NCBI GenBank assembly: GCA_017531845.1
Contig: JAFXKI010000003.1
Location: 425,666 to 489,665, forward strand
DNA length: 64,000 nt
Source: Opitutales bacterium
GTDB lineage: Bacteria > Verrucomicrobiota > Verrucomicrobiia > Opitutales > UBA953
Reading direction: 5' to 3'
The position numbers and the translations under genes are program-made. This document shows positions 24,961-34,812 of this stretch, piece by piece (position 1 is the first letter of the stretch; every line of letters starts with the position of its first letter). The notes beneath the pieces are model-generated. The model saw only the letters and a program-made list of their open reading frames with translations, did not search any database and was not told the origin of the DNA.

Positions 24961-25677
24961 CTACCGGGCACCTTCGTCAGTGCCTGAAAGTTTTTTCTTC
25001 AGCTCGTCCGCGTCGGGCAAATCGGCGTCGTCATGCTCGGCAACGTCCCGCCTCAAGCGGGGCAAACTGATGTGATATTTCATCGCCATGCAACGCAACG
25101 CGATCACACTTATCGCCGTTATTAGCTGAATCGCGACGGAATCCCGCGCCAGCCCGAGTTCGAGGCAAACCGCAAAAACAATTCCTCCGAAAACGCAGGC
25201 AAGTGCGTAAATATCCTTACGGAAAATCAAAGGCTCGACATTAATAAAAATATCGCGAAAAACGCCGCCGCCGGCACCGGTAATCATCCCCATCAGGATT
25301 GCGACCCAAATCGGGAACCCGAAATCAAGGGCTTTTTCAATTCCTATAACGGTAAACATCCCCAACCCGATAGCGTCGAACATGAAAATCGAATCGTTCA
25401 TTCGCAGTAGCCACCGCCCGAGAGCCGAAACGAGAATCAGCGCGAACGCAACGACGAGCAGATAAAAATATCCTCCGGTCCAAAACGGCTCTTTCGTGCA
25501 CATCCAAAACGGTGTTTGCCCGAGCATGATATCGCGGAGGGTTCCGCCGCCGCACGCCGTTGCCAATCCGACGATATAGGCGCCGAAAAGATCAAAATTT
25601 TTTGCCGAAGAACGGCGGATTCCCGAAATCGCGAACGCGAATGTTCCGATGTAGTCTATGAGCAAAGTCAGCGTCAT
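24961..25677 (-). CDS. TRIC-type cation channel (UPF0126/YicG) family protein
   Basis: The 238-residue protein has two repeats of three membrane helices plus one. Each repeat carries the glycine-rich family motif: A-C-G-G-G-T-L-R-D in the first and G-A-G-G-G-V-F-R-D in the second. Bacterial TRIC homologues are monovalent cation channels that assemble as trimers. The C-terminal 40 residues are charged and cytoplasmic. The gene starts 26 bases after the PP2C phosphatase stop, and so sits last in the mcsA-mcsB-phosphatase unit. Confidence 0.85.
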   Translation of the reverse strand: MTLTLLIDYIGTFAFAISGIRRSSAKNFDLFGAYIVGLATACGGGTLRDIMLGQTPFWMCTKEPFWTGGYFYLLVVAFALILVSALGRWLLRMNDSIFMFDAIGLGMFTVIGIEKALDFGFPIWVAILMGMITGAGGGVFRDIFINVEPLIFRKDIYALACVFGGIVFAVCLELGLARDSVAIQLITAISVIALRCMAMKYHISLPRLRRDVAEHDDADLPDADELKKKLSGTDEGAR

Positions 25678-25703
25678 ATCGCAGAGAGAATAGGTATTAA
25701 AAA

Positions 25704-26444
25704 TTAAAAAATACAGGCGACGACCGCAGTTGAATTATCGTTCCCGCCAGCCTCGTTTGCGGAAATGATCAGCTTGGCGGCGATGCTTTCGGGAGTTCCT
25801 TTCGGGTCGCCGAGAATTTTCTCTATTTTTTCCGCGTCCAGCATTCTTGTTACGCCGTCCGTCGCCGCCAAAATCCGATCACCCGGATTTGTTTTCAGAG
25901 AAAAAACCTGCGGTTCGCATTCAATTCCGACACCCAACGCCCGTGTGAGAGTATTGTTATAGGCAAGCGGGAAATCGCGGTTTCCGGCGGCAATTTCCGC
26001 CGCCGCCATCGTGTGTTCTTCCGAGAGTCGCACCAACGTATTGTCGCGAAAGAGAAAAAGCCCGCCGTCCCCCACGTGTGCACAATGGACGGTTCCGTTC
26101 CCGCCGTCGACGACGATGTCGAGCGTTGTCGCGATTCCGAAGCCGCCGGAGAGTTCGTCGCCGAGCGCATCAATTTTTTTATCGATTTGCCGATACAGAG
26201 CCGAAAAATCCGGACGCTCGGCAAGCGGGAACGTTATTTTTTCAAAAAAAACGCGTACGTATTCCACGGCGGCGGTGCTTGCCCGATCTCCGTATTCCAA
26301 TCCGCCGACGCCGTCTGCCACGGCAAAAAAACCGCCGGTTGTCCCTGCGCAATAAAATGCGTCTTCGTTACCGGGTCGCACCAAGCCGGCATCACTTTTT
26401 CCTGAGATGCGCCAAGGAGTTCGTTTTTGGTGGGAGAGCGGCAT
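25704..26444 (-). CDS. PP2C-family protein phosphatase
   Basis: The 246-residue PPM phosphatase has the metal-binding motifs R-P-G-N-E-D-A-F (about 22-29), A-D-G-V-G-G (about 38-43), H-V-G-D-G-G and A-T-D-G-V-T, and near the end N-D-N-S-T-A-V-V. It removes phosphate from Ser/Thr (in bacteria sometimes also from other residues). It starts one base after the mcsB stop, so it is translationally tied to the arginine kinase. An opposing role is tempting, although the known pArg phosphatase YwlE belongs to another family. Confidence 0.9.
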   Translation of the reverse strand: MPLSHQKRTPWRISGKSDAGLVRPGNEDAFYCAGTTGGFFAVADGVGGLEYGDRASTAAVEYVRVFFEKITFPLAERPDFSALYRQIDKKIDALGDELSGGFGIATTLDIVVDGGNGTVHCAHVGDGGLFLFRDNTLVRLSEEHTMAAAEIAAGNRDFPLAYNNTLTRALGVGIECEPQVFSLKTNPGDRILAATDGVTRMLDAEKIEKILGDPKGTPESIAAKLIISANEAGGNDNSTAVVACIF

Positions 26445-26445
26445 A

Positions 26446-27534
26446 TTATTTCAGAAAATCGGGAAAGACCGGAGGTCTGACTGCGGAAAGCGTCTCACGA
26501 AATAATTTTGCACGCAAGAGATTTTCTCTTTCTTCGTCGCAAACGATTCCTCTAAAAGCGGCACGGCAAGCAATGTGTGCGCGGTCTTTTTCCGTCCAGA
26601 GCTCATCGATGCATTCCCGCGTGCCGGACGGAAAATAATCGGCGTCGCAGGCGATTCGCAGCAGGGAGAGCAATTCCGTTGACTCCGCAGATGTAAGAGA
26701 AACGGCGTAGCGCAGATTTCCGTAAGCGCGGGCAATACGATCGGCAAACTGTGCACGTTCCCGCGAAATCATTCGCCGGCGGGCGGCGAGTTCCTGCTCG
26801 GCGATATCGCACGTCCAACGCCGCATCAGTGCCAAAGTTTCCGCTTCGCTGATTCCGAGCGTGTATTCGTTGGAAATCTGGAAAACGCAGCCGCGAGCGT
26901 CCGATCCTTCGCCGAAGCCGCCTCGAGCCGTGAGCCCGACAGCGTCCAACGCGCGAACGATTTTTTCCATTTGTCCGTCCATCACAAAGCCGGGTAAATG
27001 CATCATTACGGAAATGCGCAGTCCCGTTCCCGCGTTCGTCGGACAAGCCGTTAAAAAACCGTATTTTTCGGAAAACGCGAAATTCAGCGAATCCGCCAAT
27101 TTTTTCTCGATTTCCCTCGCGGAAGTCCATGCCGAACCCAAATCGTTCCCGGGAGCAAATGCCTGCAAGCGCAAGTGATCTTCCTCGTTTACCATTAAAG
27201 CGATGCGCTGATTCCGGGAAATAACGACACCGGCACCGTCCCCGGAAAGCTCCGGGGAAATACAGCGACACTCAATCAGAAAATCACGCCGGGTTGCCGA
27301 CAAATCCTCGAGTGAAAAATAAAAGGCGTCCGCCAACTCCGGCAATTTTTTCGAAGCTTCGAAAATGCGTTTCCGCACCTCGTTTTTGCGCTCCGTTCCC
27401 GCCCTGACCGGGAACGATGTTCCCGCAAGATTACGGGCGAAACGGACTCTCGTTCCGAGAACGCAAGGGCACGCTTCATTCGCACTTTCACGGGAAACGG
27501 TTCCCGCAAGAAATTCATCAAATCCGGAACTCAT
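26446..27534 (-). CDS. mcsB: Protein-arginine kinase McsB
   Basis: The 362-residue ATP:guanido phosphotransferase has the N-terminal T-R-V-R-F-A-R-N-L motif, the catalytic-cysteine signature C-P-T-N-A-G-T-G (about 163-170), V-M-M-H-L-P, and G-G-F-G-E-G-S. Unlike metazoan arginine or creatine kinases it lacks the helical N-domain, as McsB does. McsB phosphorylates arginines in proteins and marks them for Clp proteolysis in Bacillus. Its ATG overlaps the end of mcsA by 4 bases. clpX and clpP lie immediately upstream in the same direction. Confidence 0.93.
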   Translation of the reverse strand: MSSGFDEFLAGTVSRESANEACPCVLGTRVRFARNLAGTSFPVRAGTERKNEVRKRIFEASKKLPELADAFYFSLEDLSATRRDFLIECRCISPELSGDGAGVVISRNQRIALMVNEEDHLRLQAFAPGNDLGSAWTSAREIEKKLADSLNFAFSEKYGFLTACPTNAGTGLRISVMMHLPGFVMDGQMEKIVRALDAVGLTARGGFGEGSDARGCVFQISNEYTLGISEAETLALMRRWTCDIAEQELAARRRMISRERAQFADRIARAYGNLRYAVSLTSAESTELLSLLRIACDADYFPSGTRECIDELWTEKDRAHIACRAAFRGIVCDEERENLLRAKLFRETLSAVRPPVFPDFLK

Positions 27535-28175
27535 TCTTTTTTCCCCTTGGACGAAGATTTTCGGACACGCGAAGTGACGGATTTCCGCTTCGCCGATGTT
27601 TTTCCGGTTTCTTTCGGGGCAGAAACACGCTTGTTTTTTTTCGGTTTTTCGAGAGCGTGCATTTCATCCCTCAATTTTGCGGCAAGTACATAATCTTCGT
27701 TTTTGACGGCATCTTTCAGCCGGAGCCGAAGGCGTTCGAGCTCGGCGGACGTATCTTTTTTCGCCGAAGATTTTTTCGATGCGGTTCGCGTTCCCGCATC
27801 TCCGCGATATTGGCGTCCGCGCTGAATTTTCGGCAAAAGCTCCGTCATTTCTTCCGAAAAAACCTCGTAACAATGCGCGCACCCGAACAAATGTTTTTTC
27901 CCGAAAACCAAATCCGTCATACCGCAAACCGGACAAACCTTTCCGGCTTCCCGTCCGACCGATTCCGTTGACGCGAGCTCATCGGTGTCTTTCTTGCCGC
28001 CGATAAGCGTTTTGGCAAGCATCTCCGTGAACTTCAGAATCGGCAACTCCGCCACTTTGCTTTTTGCCGCACATTTTTCGCAAAGGTGCACTTTGTGAAT
28101 TTTCCCGTCCACAATTTGCGTCAGATGCACCGTTGCCGGAGCACCGCAAATATCGCACTTGTATTCTTCGCTCAT
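27531..28175 (-). CDS. mcsA: McsA, zinc-finger activator of McsB, with UVR motif
   Basis: The 214-residue protein has two CxxC zinc-binding pairs at the N-terminus (C-D-I-C near 7-10 and C-E-K-C near 32-35), two more in the middle (C-P-V-C and C-A-H-C), and a UvrB/UvrC-type motif (L-K-D-A-V-K-N-E-D-Y-V-L-A-A-K-L-R-D). The last 45 residues form a Lys/Ser-rich basic tail not typical of the family. It activates McsB. The gene overlaps mcsB and is 68 bases downstream of clpX. Confidence 0.92.
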   Translation of the reverse strand: MSEEYKCDICGAPATVHLTQIVDGKIHKVHLCEKCAAKSKVAELPILKFTEMLAKTLIGGKKDTDELASTESVGREAGKVCPVCGMTDLVFGKKHLFGCAHCYEVFSEEMTELLPKIQRGRQYRGDAGTRTASKKSSAKKDTSAELERLRLRLKDAVKNEDYVLAAKLRDEMHALEKPKKNKRVSAPKETGKTSAKRKSVTSRVRKSSSKGKKE

Positions 28176-28243
28176 GGGGATTTTCGCTTAAAAGTTTGGT
28201 AGCGCGGCACGGGAACGGAAAGTTTCCCGTGCCGGCAATTTCC

Positions 28244-29578
28244 TTATGAAGAAATTTCCGGTTTTGCTTTTCCCTCGACGACATCTGCCGTAACCGTTAC
28301 CCGCTTGGCGTTCCCGCGTCCGGGCAATTCATACATCGTATCAAGCATCAGTTTTTCGAGAATGGAACGCAAGCCGCGCGCTCCCGTTCCGAGGCGAATG
28401 GCTTTTTCCGCGATTGCGGAAACAGCACCTTCTTCGAAAACAAGTTTCGCGCCTTCCATCGCAAAAAGTTTTTGATATTGCTTGATCAAAGCATTTTTGG
28501 GCTGAGTCAAAATATGCACCAAATCTTTGCTCCGAAGTTGCGAAAGCGCGGAAACAATCGGCAAGCGTCCGATAAACTCGGGAATCATCCCGAACTCAAA
28601 AAGATCTTCCGGCTGAAGCTCCGCCATGATTTTATCCGCAGAAAGTTCCTGCCCGGATTTTTCGGACGTATCGAAGCCGAGAAATTTATTCCCGATGCGC
28701 GAACCGATAATGCGCTCCAAGCCGACAAATGCTCCGCCGCAAATAAACAAAATATTCGACGTGTCGATTTGCACATATTTTTGGTCCGGATGCTTACGCC
28801 CGCCGTTCGGCGGAATATTGCACAGAGAGCCTTCTATGATTTTTAAAAGTGCCTGTTGAACGCCCTCACCGGAAACGTCGCGCGTGAGAGAAGCAGAGTC
28901 GCCTTTTCTGCCGATTTTGTCGATTTCGTCGATATAAACGATTCCGGTTTCAGCGCGTTTCACGTCCCCGTCCGCAGCCTGCAAGAGGCGCACGAGGATA
29001 TTTTCCACGTCTTCTCCGACATAGCCCGCCTGCGTGAGCGTTGTCGCGTCCGAAATCGCAAAAGGCACATCCAGCATTCGCGCGAGCGTTCTCGCCAAAA
29101 GGGTTTTTCCGCATCCCGTCGGTCCGATGACCAGGATATTGCTTTTTTCCACTTCGACGGAATCGAGTTCCGGATTCGCTGCCGCACCTTCTGCCGCGTT
29201 CCCGCCGGATAATTTATCGTTCAGTCGCTTATAGTGATTGTAGACGGCGACGGATAAAACTTTTTTTGCCTGTTCCTGCCCGATAACGTAATCGTCGAGC
29301 ACCGCACGGATTTCCGCCGGTTTTTTGAGTGCAATCGGTTGCAGGGGCTTCGGTTCCGGTTTTTCTTCGGTTCGGATTTTTGAAACGGTTTCAGCGATCT
29401 TTGCCGGAGACATCGGCTCGGCTCTCGCGTTTTTCCGTGCGCTTTGATTTTCCGTCATTTCGACGCAAAGCCTCGCGCATTCGTCACAAATATTTGCGCC
29501 GTCCGGACCGATAATTAAAATGCCGACATCGTTGCGGGAACGTCCGCAAAACGCGCATTTAGGTTCATCTTTTGCCAT
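28244..29578 (-). CDS. clpX: ATP-dependent Clp protease ATPase subunit ClpX
   Basis: The 444-residue protein has the N-terminal C4 zinc-binding domain (C-A-F-C at 9-12 and C-D-E-C-A-R-L-C near 32-39), a linker longer than in E. coli, Walker A G-P-T-G-C-G-K-T (about 151-158), Walker [10 protein letters not shown], and a C-terminal small AAA domain with [10 protein letters not shown]. It unfolds substrates and feeds them to ClpP, encoded 43 bases upstream. Confidence 0.97.
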   Translation of the reverse strand: MAKDEPKCAFCGRSRNDVGILIIGPDGANICDECARLCVEMTENQSARKNARAEPMSPAKIAETVSKIRTEEKPEPKPLQPIALKKPAEIRAVLDDYVIGQEQAKKVLSVAVYNHYKRLNDKLSGGNAAEGAAANPELDSVEVEKSNILVIGPTGCGKTLLARTLARMLDVPFAISDATTLTQAGYVGEDVENILVRLLQAADGDVKRAETGIVYIDEIDKIGRKGDSASLTRDVSGEGVQQALLKIIEGSLCNIPPNGGRKHPDQKYVQIDTSNILFICGGAFVGLERIIGSRIGNKFLGFDTSEKSGQELSADKIMAELQPEDLFEFGMIPEFIGRLPIVSALSQLRSKDLVHILTQPKNALIKQYQKLFAMEGAKLVFEEGAVSAIAEKAIRLGTGARGLRSILEKLMLDTMYELPGRGNAKRVTVTADVVEGKAKPEISS

Positions 29579-29621
29579 AGCAAAATTATTGCGGTTTGCT
29601 TTTTTAACGGACGCTTAAACG

Positions 29622-30203
<582 letters not shown>

Positions 30204-30273
30204 CGTTTTTATTTCTAAAAAAATAGATTTGCGGCAAGATTGCAATTTCCGTGCCGCAAATTACCGAAAAAAA

Positions 30274-30345
30274 AAAACGGGAACGCTCCGACAAAAATCC
30301 GAGTGTGAAGCCTTCCGCAACACACCGCAAACGTTCCCGCTCCGT
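30274..30345 (-). terminator. Word-pair hairpin downstream of the H1-tailed RHH gene
   Basis: CGGGAACG (near 30279) and CGTTCCCG (near 30330) face each other across about 45 bases. In the minus direction the structure ends in a run of ten or more T. Here the order of the two word orientations is the reverse of the other pairs. Confidence 0.5.
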
Positions 30346-30363
30346 TTTTCAAAAAAAATGGAA

Positions 30364-30903
30364 CTACGCCTTGCGCGTCGCAGGCTTTTTCTTTGCGGGA
30401 ACAGGCTTTTTCGCAGGCACCGCCTTTTTAGCCGGAGCCGCTTTTTTTGCCGGCGTTACTTTCTTCGTCACAGCCGTTTTCTTCGCCGGCTTAGGCGCAG
30501 GCTTCTTTGCCGCCGGCTTCGGAGGCGCCTTCTTGGCGGGAACGCTCCGCTTTTTCTGCTCCGGCATACCCTTCGGGCGAATTCCCAGCTTCGGCGCACT
30601 TTCAAGAAGGGTCCGAATAATGCGGGCGATACTTTGACCGGACTGGTTCGACGCACGAAACAGCGACGTGTAAAGATCGTCGGACAAACGGAACGAAATT
30701 TGTGTTTTGGTTTCCGGCACGCCCTTCTTCAACGCCACCGACGACGCATGATCGATCGTCGCACGCAAAAGCTCGCTCATCGAAGAAAAACCGCTCTTCT
30801 TACGATACGCACGCGTCGACGCCAAAAGAGTTTCGGGCAAAGTTACGCAGAGCAGGCGGTTTTTTGAAAGTTTTTTCGTCGCAGATTTTTTCTTGGTTTT
30901 CAT
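30364..30903 (-). CDS. Tandem ribbon-helix-helix protein with histone-H1-like tail
   Basis: The ATG at 30901-30903 gives 179 residues; an earlier in-frame ATG adds 11 residues. Two consecutive segments (about 17-53 and 67-105) each have the ribbon-helix-helix pattern: a short strand with alternating residues (L-L-C-V-T-L-P and Q-I-S-F-R-L-S-D-D-L), then two helices. From about residue 110 the chain is almost only Lys, Ala, Pro and Thr, with repeats such as P-A-K-K-A, like eukaryotic H1 and bacterial HC1-type tails. It is probably a DNA-binding chromatin-like protein. The function is inferred from composition and fold pattern only. Confidence 0.75.
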   Translation of the reverse strand: MKTKKKSATKKLSKNRLLCVTLPETLLASTRAYRKKSGFSSMSELLRATIDHASSVALKKGVPETKTQISFRLSDDLYTSLFRASNQSGQSIARIIRTLLESAPKLGIRPKGMPEQKKRSVPAKKAPPKPAAKKPAPKPAKKTAVTKKVTPAKKAAPAKKAVPAKKPVPAKKKPATRKA

Positions 30904-31087
30904 CGGCAGGCATTTTGCCAAAGGCGATTCTTCCACGCAAAACTTTTCTCAAAAAACGTAATTTATTTTTAAATACCGTAAAAAATCATTCGCAGAAAAA
31001 AAAATATACTCCGCCATTCCCGACGAAAAACAAGCCCGTGATTTTGCCTTTATGCGCACCGCGTTAATCCTTAGACTGAGGCGATTT

Positions 31088-32425
31088 ATGGATACCGTTA
31101 TCATCACCGGAGCCAACGGAGAACCCGCACTGAGCATCGCACGCCGCCTTTGCGGCATCGGCATTCGCGTTTACGCCATCGCGGGAACGATCCCCGAAAC
31201 CTCTCTCGGCAAAGACGAGTTCGTTCCCGTCCCTTGCGATCCGACCTCGCCGGACGCCGTCATTTCCGCCACACAAACCGTTTTAAAGAAAGAAAAACAC
31301 ATCATCGGCATCATTTTCGCCGGGCAATATCTCTCCGACGATGCGTTTGAAGCTGCTTCCCTCGAAGAAATCCGGCTCGCACTCAACACGCGCATTATCG
31401 CCCCGATTTGCGCCGCACGCCTCGCGCTCCCGTCGCTGATTTCCTCCCGCGGGCACGTCGTCGTCATCTCTCCGGGCAAAGGCAACTCGGAAGGGAAAAC
31501 ACTAAACGCCGTTGCCGATGCCGCGTCTCGTGCCTTTGCCGAATCACTCTTTACCGAGCTGCGCGACTCCGGAGTCAAAACCTGCCACATTCTTTTGCAA
31601 AACAACGAAGGCGCACCCGATCCCGCAACCCGCTTCACCACAACGCCGCAAAGCCGCGTTCACGCGGAAGTCGTTGCCGATGCCGTCGAAACCGTTTTCC
31701 GCCTGCGCGAAAACAACGCGCTCACGCAAATGATTTTGCGCCCGCAAGCGACACGGGAAACACCGCGCATTCCCATTTCCTCCGAACCGAAAATTCGGGC
31801 TCTGCAAATCGTACAACTGCCGCCGAAGAAAAATTTCCCGCCCGAGGAAGAACCGATTCCAACTCCTCCCTACAGCCGCCCTGACTACGCCCCGACAAAA
31901 AAAGACCGCATTCGGGAAACCGACGACGACGGATTCTCCGACGACTATGTCGACCCGGAACTTCGTTATTTGGTAAAATCGACGACTCAGGTCCGTCAGC
32001 AACAAACGCAAAAGCAGAAAAAAATCCCCAAACCGCCCAAGCACCCGCCAAAAGTCAAGTCTCCCGCAGACGTTCCCGCGCCCAAGGGAAACTCACCGAA
32101 AACACAACCGGAACCGAACTCTCAACCCGGCGGAAAAAACGGCAAGCAAAACCGGAATCGTATCCGAGACCCAAAAATGCGCAACGCCGCCGACTCCGCT
32201 CGCATGAACAAACCGAAACTCGCCGAGCCGACGGCTCAGCCGATGCCTTTTCAATCGGAAAAACACTCCGATACCCCAAGCAATGCGCCGCAAGCGCACG
32301 CTGCCCGCCCGAAGCGAAAACGCACGCCGCGCTTTTCTGCGAACAACAAGGGAAAAGAGGCTAAGAAAGAAACGTCTTCTTCGCAGTCAAATGCAACCGA
32401 CAACGCCTCTAACGCGCCGAAATAA
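31088..32425 (+). CDS. SDR-like protein with a degenerate active site and a long disordered tail
   Basis: The ATG at 31088 (M-D-T-V-I-I-T-G-A-N-G) gives 445 residues. Residues 1-215 follow the short-chain dehydrogenase plan: a glycine-rich nucleotide loop (T-G-A-N-G-E-P-A), a central F-A-G-Q-Y strand in place of N-A-G, and S-R-G-H-V-V-V-I-S. At the catalytic position (N-A-V-A-D-A-A-S-R-A-F-A-E) the Tyr-x3-Lys pair is missing, so oxidoreductase activity is doubtful. Residues 230-445 are low-complexity, rich in Pro, Lys, Asn and Gln, ending in a basic region. Its role is unknown; it could be a scaffold or RNA-binding protein. It is divergent from the H1-tailed gene. Confidence 0.65.
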   Translation: MDTVIITGANGEPALSIARRLCGIGIRVYAIAGTIPETSLGKDEFVPVPCDPTSPDAVISATQTVLKKEKHIIGIIFAGQYLSDDAFEAASLEEIRLALNTRIIAPICAARLALPSLISSRGHVVVISPGKGNSEGKTLNAVADAASRAFAESLFTELRDSGVKTCHILLQNNEGAPDPATRFTTTPQSRVHAEVVADAVETVFRLRENNALTQMILRPQATRETPRIPISSEPKIRALQIVQLPPKKNFPPEEEPIPTPPYSRPDYAPTKKDRIRETDDDGFSDDYVDPELRYLVKSTTQVRQQQTQKQKKIPKPPKHPPKVKSPADVPAPKGNSPKTQPEPNSQPGGKNGKQNRNRIRDPKMRNAADSARMNKPKLAEPTAQPMPFQSEKHSDTPSNAPQAHAARPKRKRTPRFSANNKGKEAKKETSSSQSNATDNASNAPK

Positions 32426-32464
32426 ATTCGCCCGTCAGGAAGGATATCGCCGACATCGTTCGAT

Positions 32465-33484
32465 TTACGAAATCAAAAAACCGTTCCGGAAAGGATCTTC
32501 GGATTCCCGAAAAAACTCGCAACAGGCAGTCACGAACGGCACGCCGGAAACCTCGGGAATAACCGTCGGGAACGTATCGATATTTTGACCCGGGAAGATG
32601 CGTCCTTTAAAACGTGTCCCGAGGAGGGATTCCGAGATAAATTCCTCCCCGAAATCCAGCTCGCGGAAATGATGCATTAGTGTCATCAAAGCAGATGTTC
32701 CCGAACCGCACGGGCTGCGGTCCATTTGCCCGTCGCCGAACACCACGGTATCGCGCAAACGGCGCGGATGCCCTTCCGTGCGCTGCCAAAACACGGAAAG
32801 CGCGATTTCACGAGAAGACGGATTTGTCGGATGCGCAACACGCACCGCGCGATTGGCGGCAGCACGCAAGCGCATTCCCAAATCAATGTAAAATTCCTTT
32901 CCGTGCGATTTTAGGGAAAGGGGTTCTTCGAACGGATATTCGGCACAAACAAAAAAATTCCCCGCGAAAACGATATAAGCGGGAACGGTTCCGATGCCCT
33001 CCACGTCAAGAAGAACGGCTTCGGGCGTAAACACGAACGAGGGAACATTTCTCACGGAAACGGTATTTAGCTTGCCGTCGTCTCCGAAGTGAAGCTCGGC
33101 TTCAATACGTCCGCAAACGGCATCAAAAACGACCTTTCCCGGGCTACGCAAGGGCATTCCGCACTCAGCGACAACCCGAGCCGAACAAATGGTCCCGTGA
33201 ATACACATGTCCAGATAGCCGCCGGAGTTCATATACAGAATACCGACATCCGCATCCGGAGTCGCCGGGCGCATAAGTACGCTCCCGAACATTGCCTTGT
33301 GTCCCCTCGGCTCCTGCATGAGGAAGCGACGAATGTCATCAAACTCACGCTTCATGCAATCCAAGCGTTCCCGCATCGTATCTCCGGGCAAATCATGAAG
33401 TGCCCCAAAAAGCACGCGGCACGGCTCTCCCGCCACGTGTAAGTCAATGGTTTTAACAGAGGTTGTGTTACGGGGAATTGGCAT
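32465..33484 (-). CDS. Proline racemase family enzyme (hydroxyproline epimerase-like)
   Basis: The 339-residue enzyme belongs to the PrdF/proline racemase superfamily. It has an early D-L-H-V-A-G-E-P motif, P-R-G-H near 59-62, and the two catalytic cysteines: Cys94 in L-D-M-C-I-H-G and a second near 256 in D-R-S-P-C-G-S-G-T-S. Both cysteines point to a racemase or epimerase (proline or 4-hydroxyproline) rather than the 3-hydroxyproline dehydratase branch, where the first is replaced. The residue after Cys94 is Ile rather than the usual Gly or Ser. Its start touches the end of the EamA transporter gene, so the two are one unit. Confidence 0.88.
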   Translation of the reverse strand: MPIPRNTTSVKTIDLHVAGEPCRVLFGALHDLPGDTMRERLDCMKREFDDIRRFLMQEPRGHKAMFGSVLMRPATPDADVGILYMNSGGYLDMCIHGTICSARVVAECGMPLRSPGKVVFDAVCGRIEAELHFGDDGKLNTVSVRNVPSFVFTPEAVLLDVEGIGTVPAYIVFAGNFFVCAEYPFEEPLSLKSHGKEFYIDLGMRLRAAANRAVRVAHPTNPSSREIALSVFWQRTEGHPRRLRDTVVFGDGQMDRSPCGSGTSALMTLMHHFRELDFGEEFISESLLGTRFKGRIFPGQNIDTFPTVIPEVSGVPFVTACCEFFRESEDPFRNGFLIS

Positions 33485-34344
33485 TACGAAAGCCTATTTT
33501 CGGATTTTCGGGCTGTAAAGCAGGTTTGTATCGCCGAAGCAATAAGCACCAAAACGAAACCGATTCCCTGCAAAAACGAAACCGTTTCACCATAAAAAAA
33601 GCATCCTACGCCAACCGCAACGACAGGCTCCAAATAGGAAACCGTGCCGAACTGTACGGCGGGAAGTTTTCTTATCGCATAAGCGACCAGTAATAATACG
33701 ACAAAACCGTGAACGACTCCGATTGCAATAAGCCACGCCCACGCCGATAATGCATTCGGGAACGCAGTTTCACACAAAAACAAAGGGGGAAGCAAAATCG
33801 CACCGCCTCCGACGAATTGCCAAAACGTGCGCCGAGACAACGTAACGCTTGCCGAAATTTTCCGGTTTAAGAAAATATAAATCGCGTAAAAAAAACCGGA
33901 ACACAATCCGTAGCCCATTCCGCAGAGATCAGCATCGCCCGGCATACCCGGCGCAAGCGACACAAGAACAATTCCGAAAACCGAAACCGTAATAAGACAT
34001 AAATCGCGCAAGGGCGGCATTCTCCGACTTAACACGGATTCGCCCGCAACGGCAAAAATCGGCCCCGTATAAAGCAACAGTGCCGCGATTCCGGCGGGAA
34101 CGCTCTTTATCGCCAAAAAATAAAACAGAATACAAAGACCGATACTTGCTCCGGAACCGAACGCTTTCGAAGAAAATCGAAAACTTCGCCGAACGATACA
34201 CAGCATTAAAGATGCCCCGACAAAAAAACGCGCGAACGAGCAAAGCTGCGCACTGCAATCGCTTTCCCTTACAAAAATACAAAGCCCGCCCATAAGAATC
34301 GCCGAAAGGATTGCGGCAATAACTGCCTTCAAATGAGAAGTCAT
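33484..34344 (-). CDS. EamA/DMT-family transporter
   Basis: With the ATG at 34342-34344 (M-T-S-H-L-K-A-V-I) the protein has 286 residues and ten predicted membrane helices in two EamA halves. An ATG at 34405-34407 or a TTG at 34410 would add 21-22 polar residues. Members export or import amino acids and other small metabolites. Cotranscription with the proline racemase family gene (overlap of one base) suggests an amino acid or hydroxyproline substrate, as an inference. The basic C-terminus is cytoplasmic. Confidence 0.82.
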   Translation of the reverse strand: MTSHLKAVIAAILSAILMGGLCIFVRESDCSAQLCSFARFFVGASLMLCIVRRSFRFSSKAFGSGASIGLCILFYFLAIKSVPAGIAALLLYTGPIFAVAGESVLSRRMPPLRDLCLITVSVFGIVLVSLAPGMPGDADLCGMGYGLCSGFFYAIYIFLNRKISASVTLSRRTFWQFVGGGAILLPPLFLCETAFPNALSAWAWLIAIGVVHGFVVLLLVAYAIRKLPAVQFGTVSYLEPVVAVGVGCFFYGETVSFLQGIGFVLVLIASAIQTCFTARKSENRLS

Positions 34345-34655
34345 TTCTTCGGAAACATTAAAAACATTACTTAAACCTCGCGCCCGCTCGAACTTCGGGG
34401 CGGACATCAACGCCTTTCGGGGACAGCATCAAAATATCAGAGCGGCTAAAAGGAGAGATTTTCACACGGAAGATAAGAACAAATTACGTTTGAGCCCGCA
34501 AACGCTATTTCTCTTTACAAAGACTCATGCGTGTTTTTTGAATCATTTCCTCGGCGCGAAAAATCGTTTCGGTAGCACAAGAAAAATCCGCTTGCCTCAA
34601 GCCCGAAAAAATGATTTTTTGTGCGTTCCAATTTAACAATTAAATCCAGACAACT
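34345..34655. other. Divergent intergenic region between the EamA gene and rpmH
   Basis: About 310 bases without a supported gene. It must hold promoters in both directions, but I could not single out convincing -35/-10 pairs. I saw no DnaA-box cluster and no dnaA gene, so nothing marks it as an origin, although rpmH-rnpA can lie near one. Confidence 0.5.
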
Positions 34656-34790
34656 ATGCAACCGACCTATCGTCCTTCCAAAATTTGCCGCGCGCGCAAG
34701 TGCGGTTTCCGTGCTCGTATGAAGACCCGCGGCGGCCGCAAGGTCATCGCCAACCGTCGTGCGCAGGGGCGTAAGCGCCTCGCCGACTAA
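34656..34790 (+). CDS. rpmH: Ribosomal protein L34
   Basis: This short gene encodes 44 residues: [12 protein letters not shown], then a basic helix region with [12 protein letters not shown] and ending A-Q-G-R-K-R-L-A-D. It is a clear L34, with a cysteine pair (residues 11 and 16) where many L34 have other residues. It heads the conserved rpmH-rnpA-yidD order, with rnpA starting 22 bases later. Confidence 0.96.
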   Translation: MQPTYRPSKICRARKCGFRARMKTRGGRKVIANRRAQGRKRLAD

Positions 34791-34812
34791 TTCCGGTTTT
34801 CCTTTGCGCGGG

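Noticed and set aside
20377..25070. Very long plus-strand frames (over 600-800 codons) opposite the symporter and hppA
   Set aside because: They mirror the minus-strand genes and are full of Arg/His/Asn low-complexity sequence typical of antisense translation of GC-biased codons.
34345..34655. Possible replication origin near rpmH-rnpA
   Set aside because: No dnaA, no visible DnaA-box cluster and no AT-rich unwinding repeats; synteny alone is insufficient.
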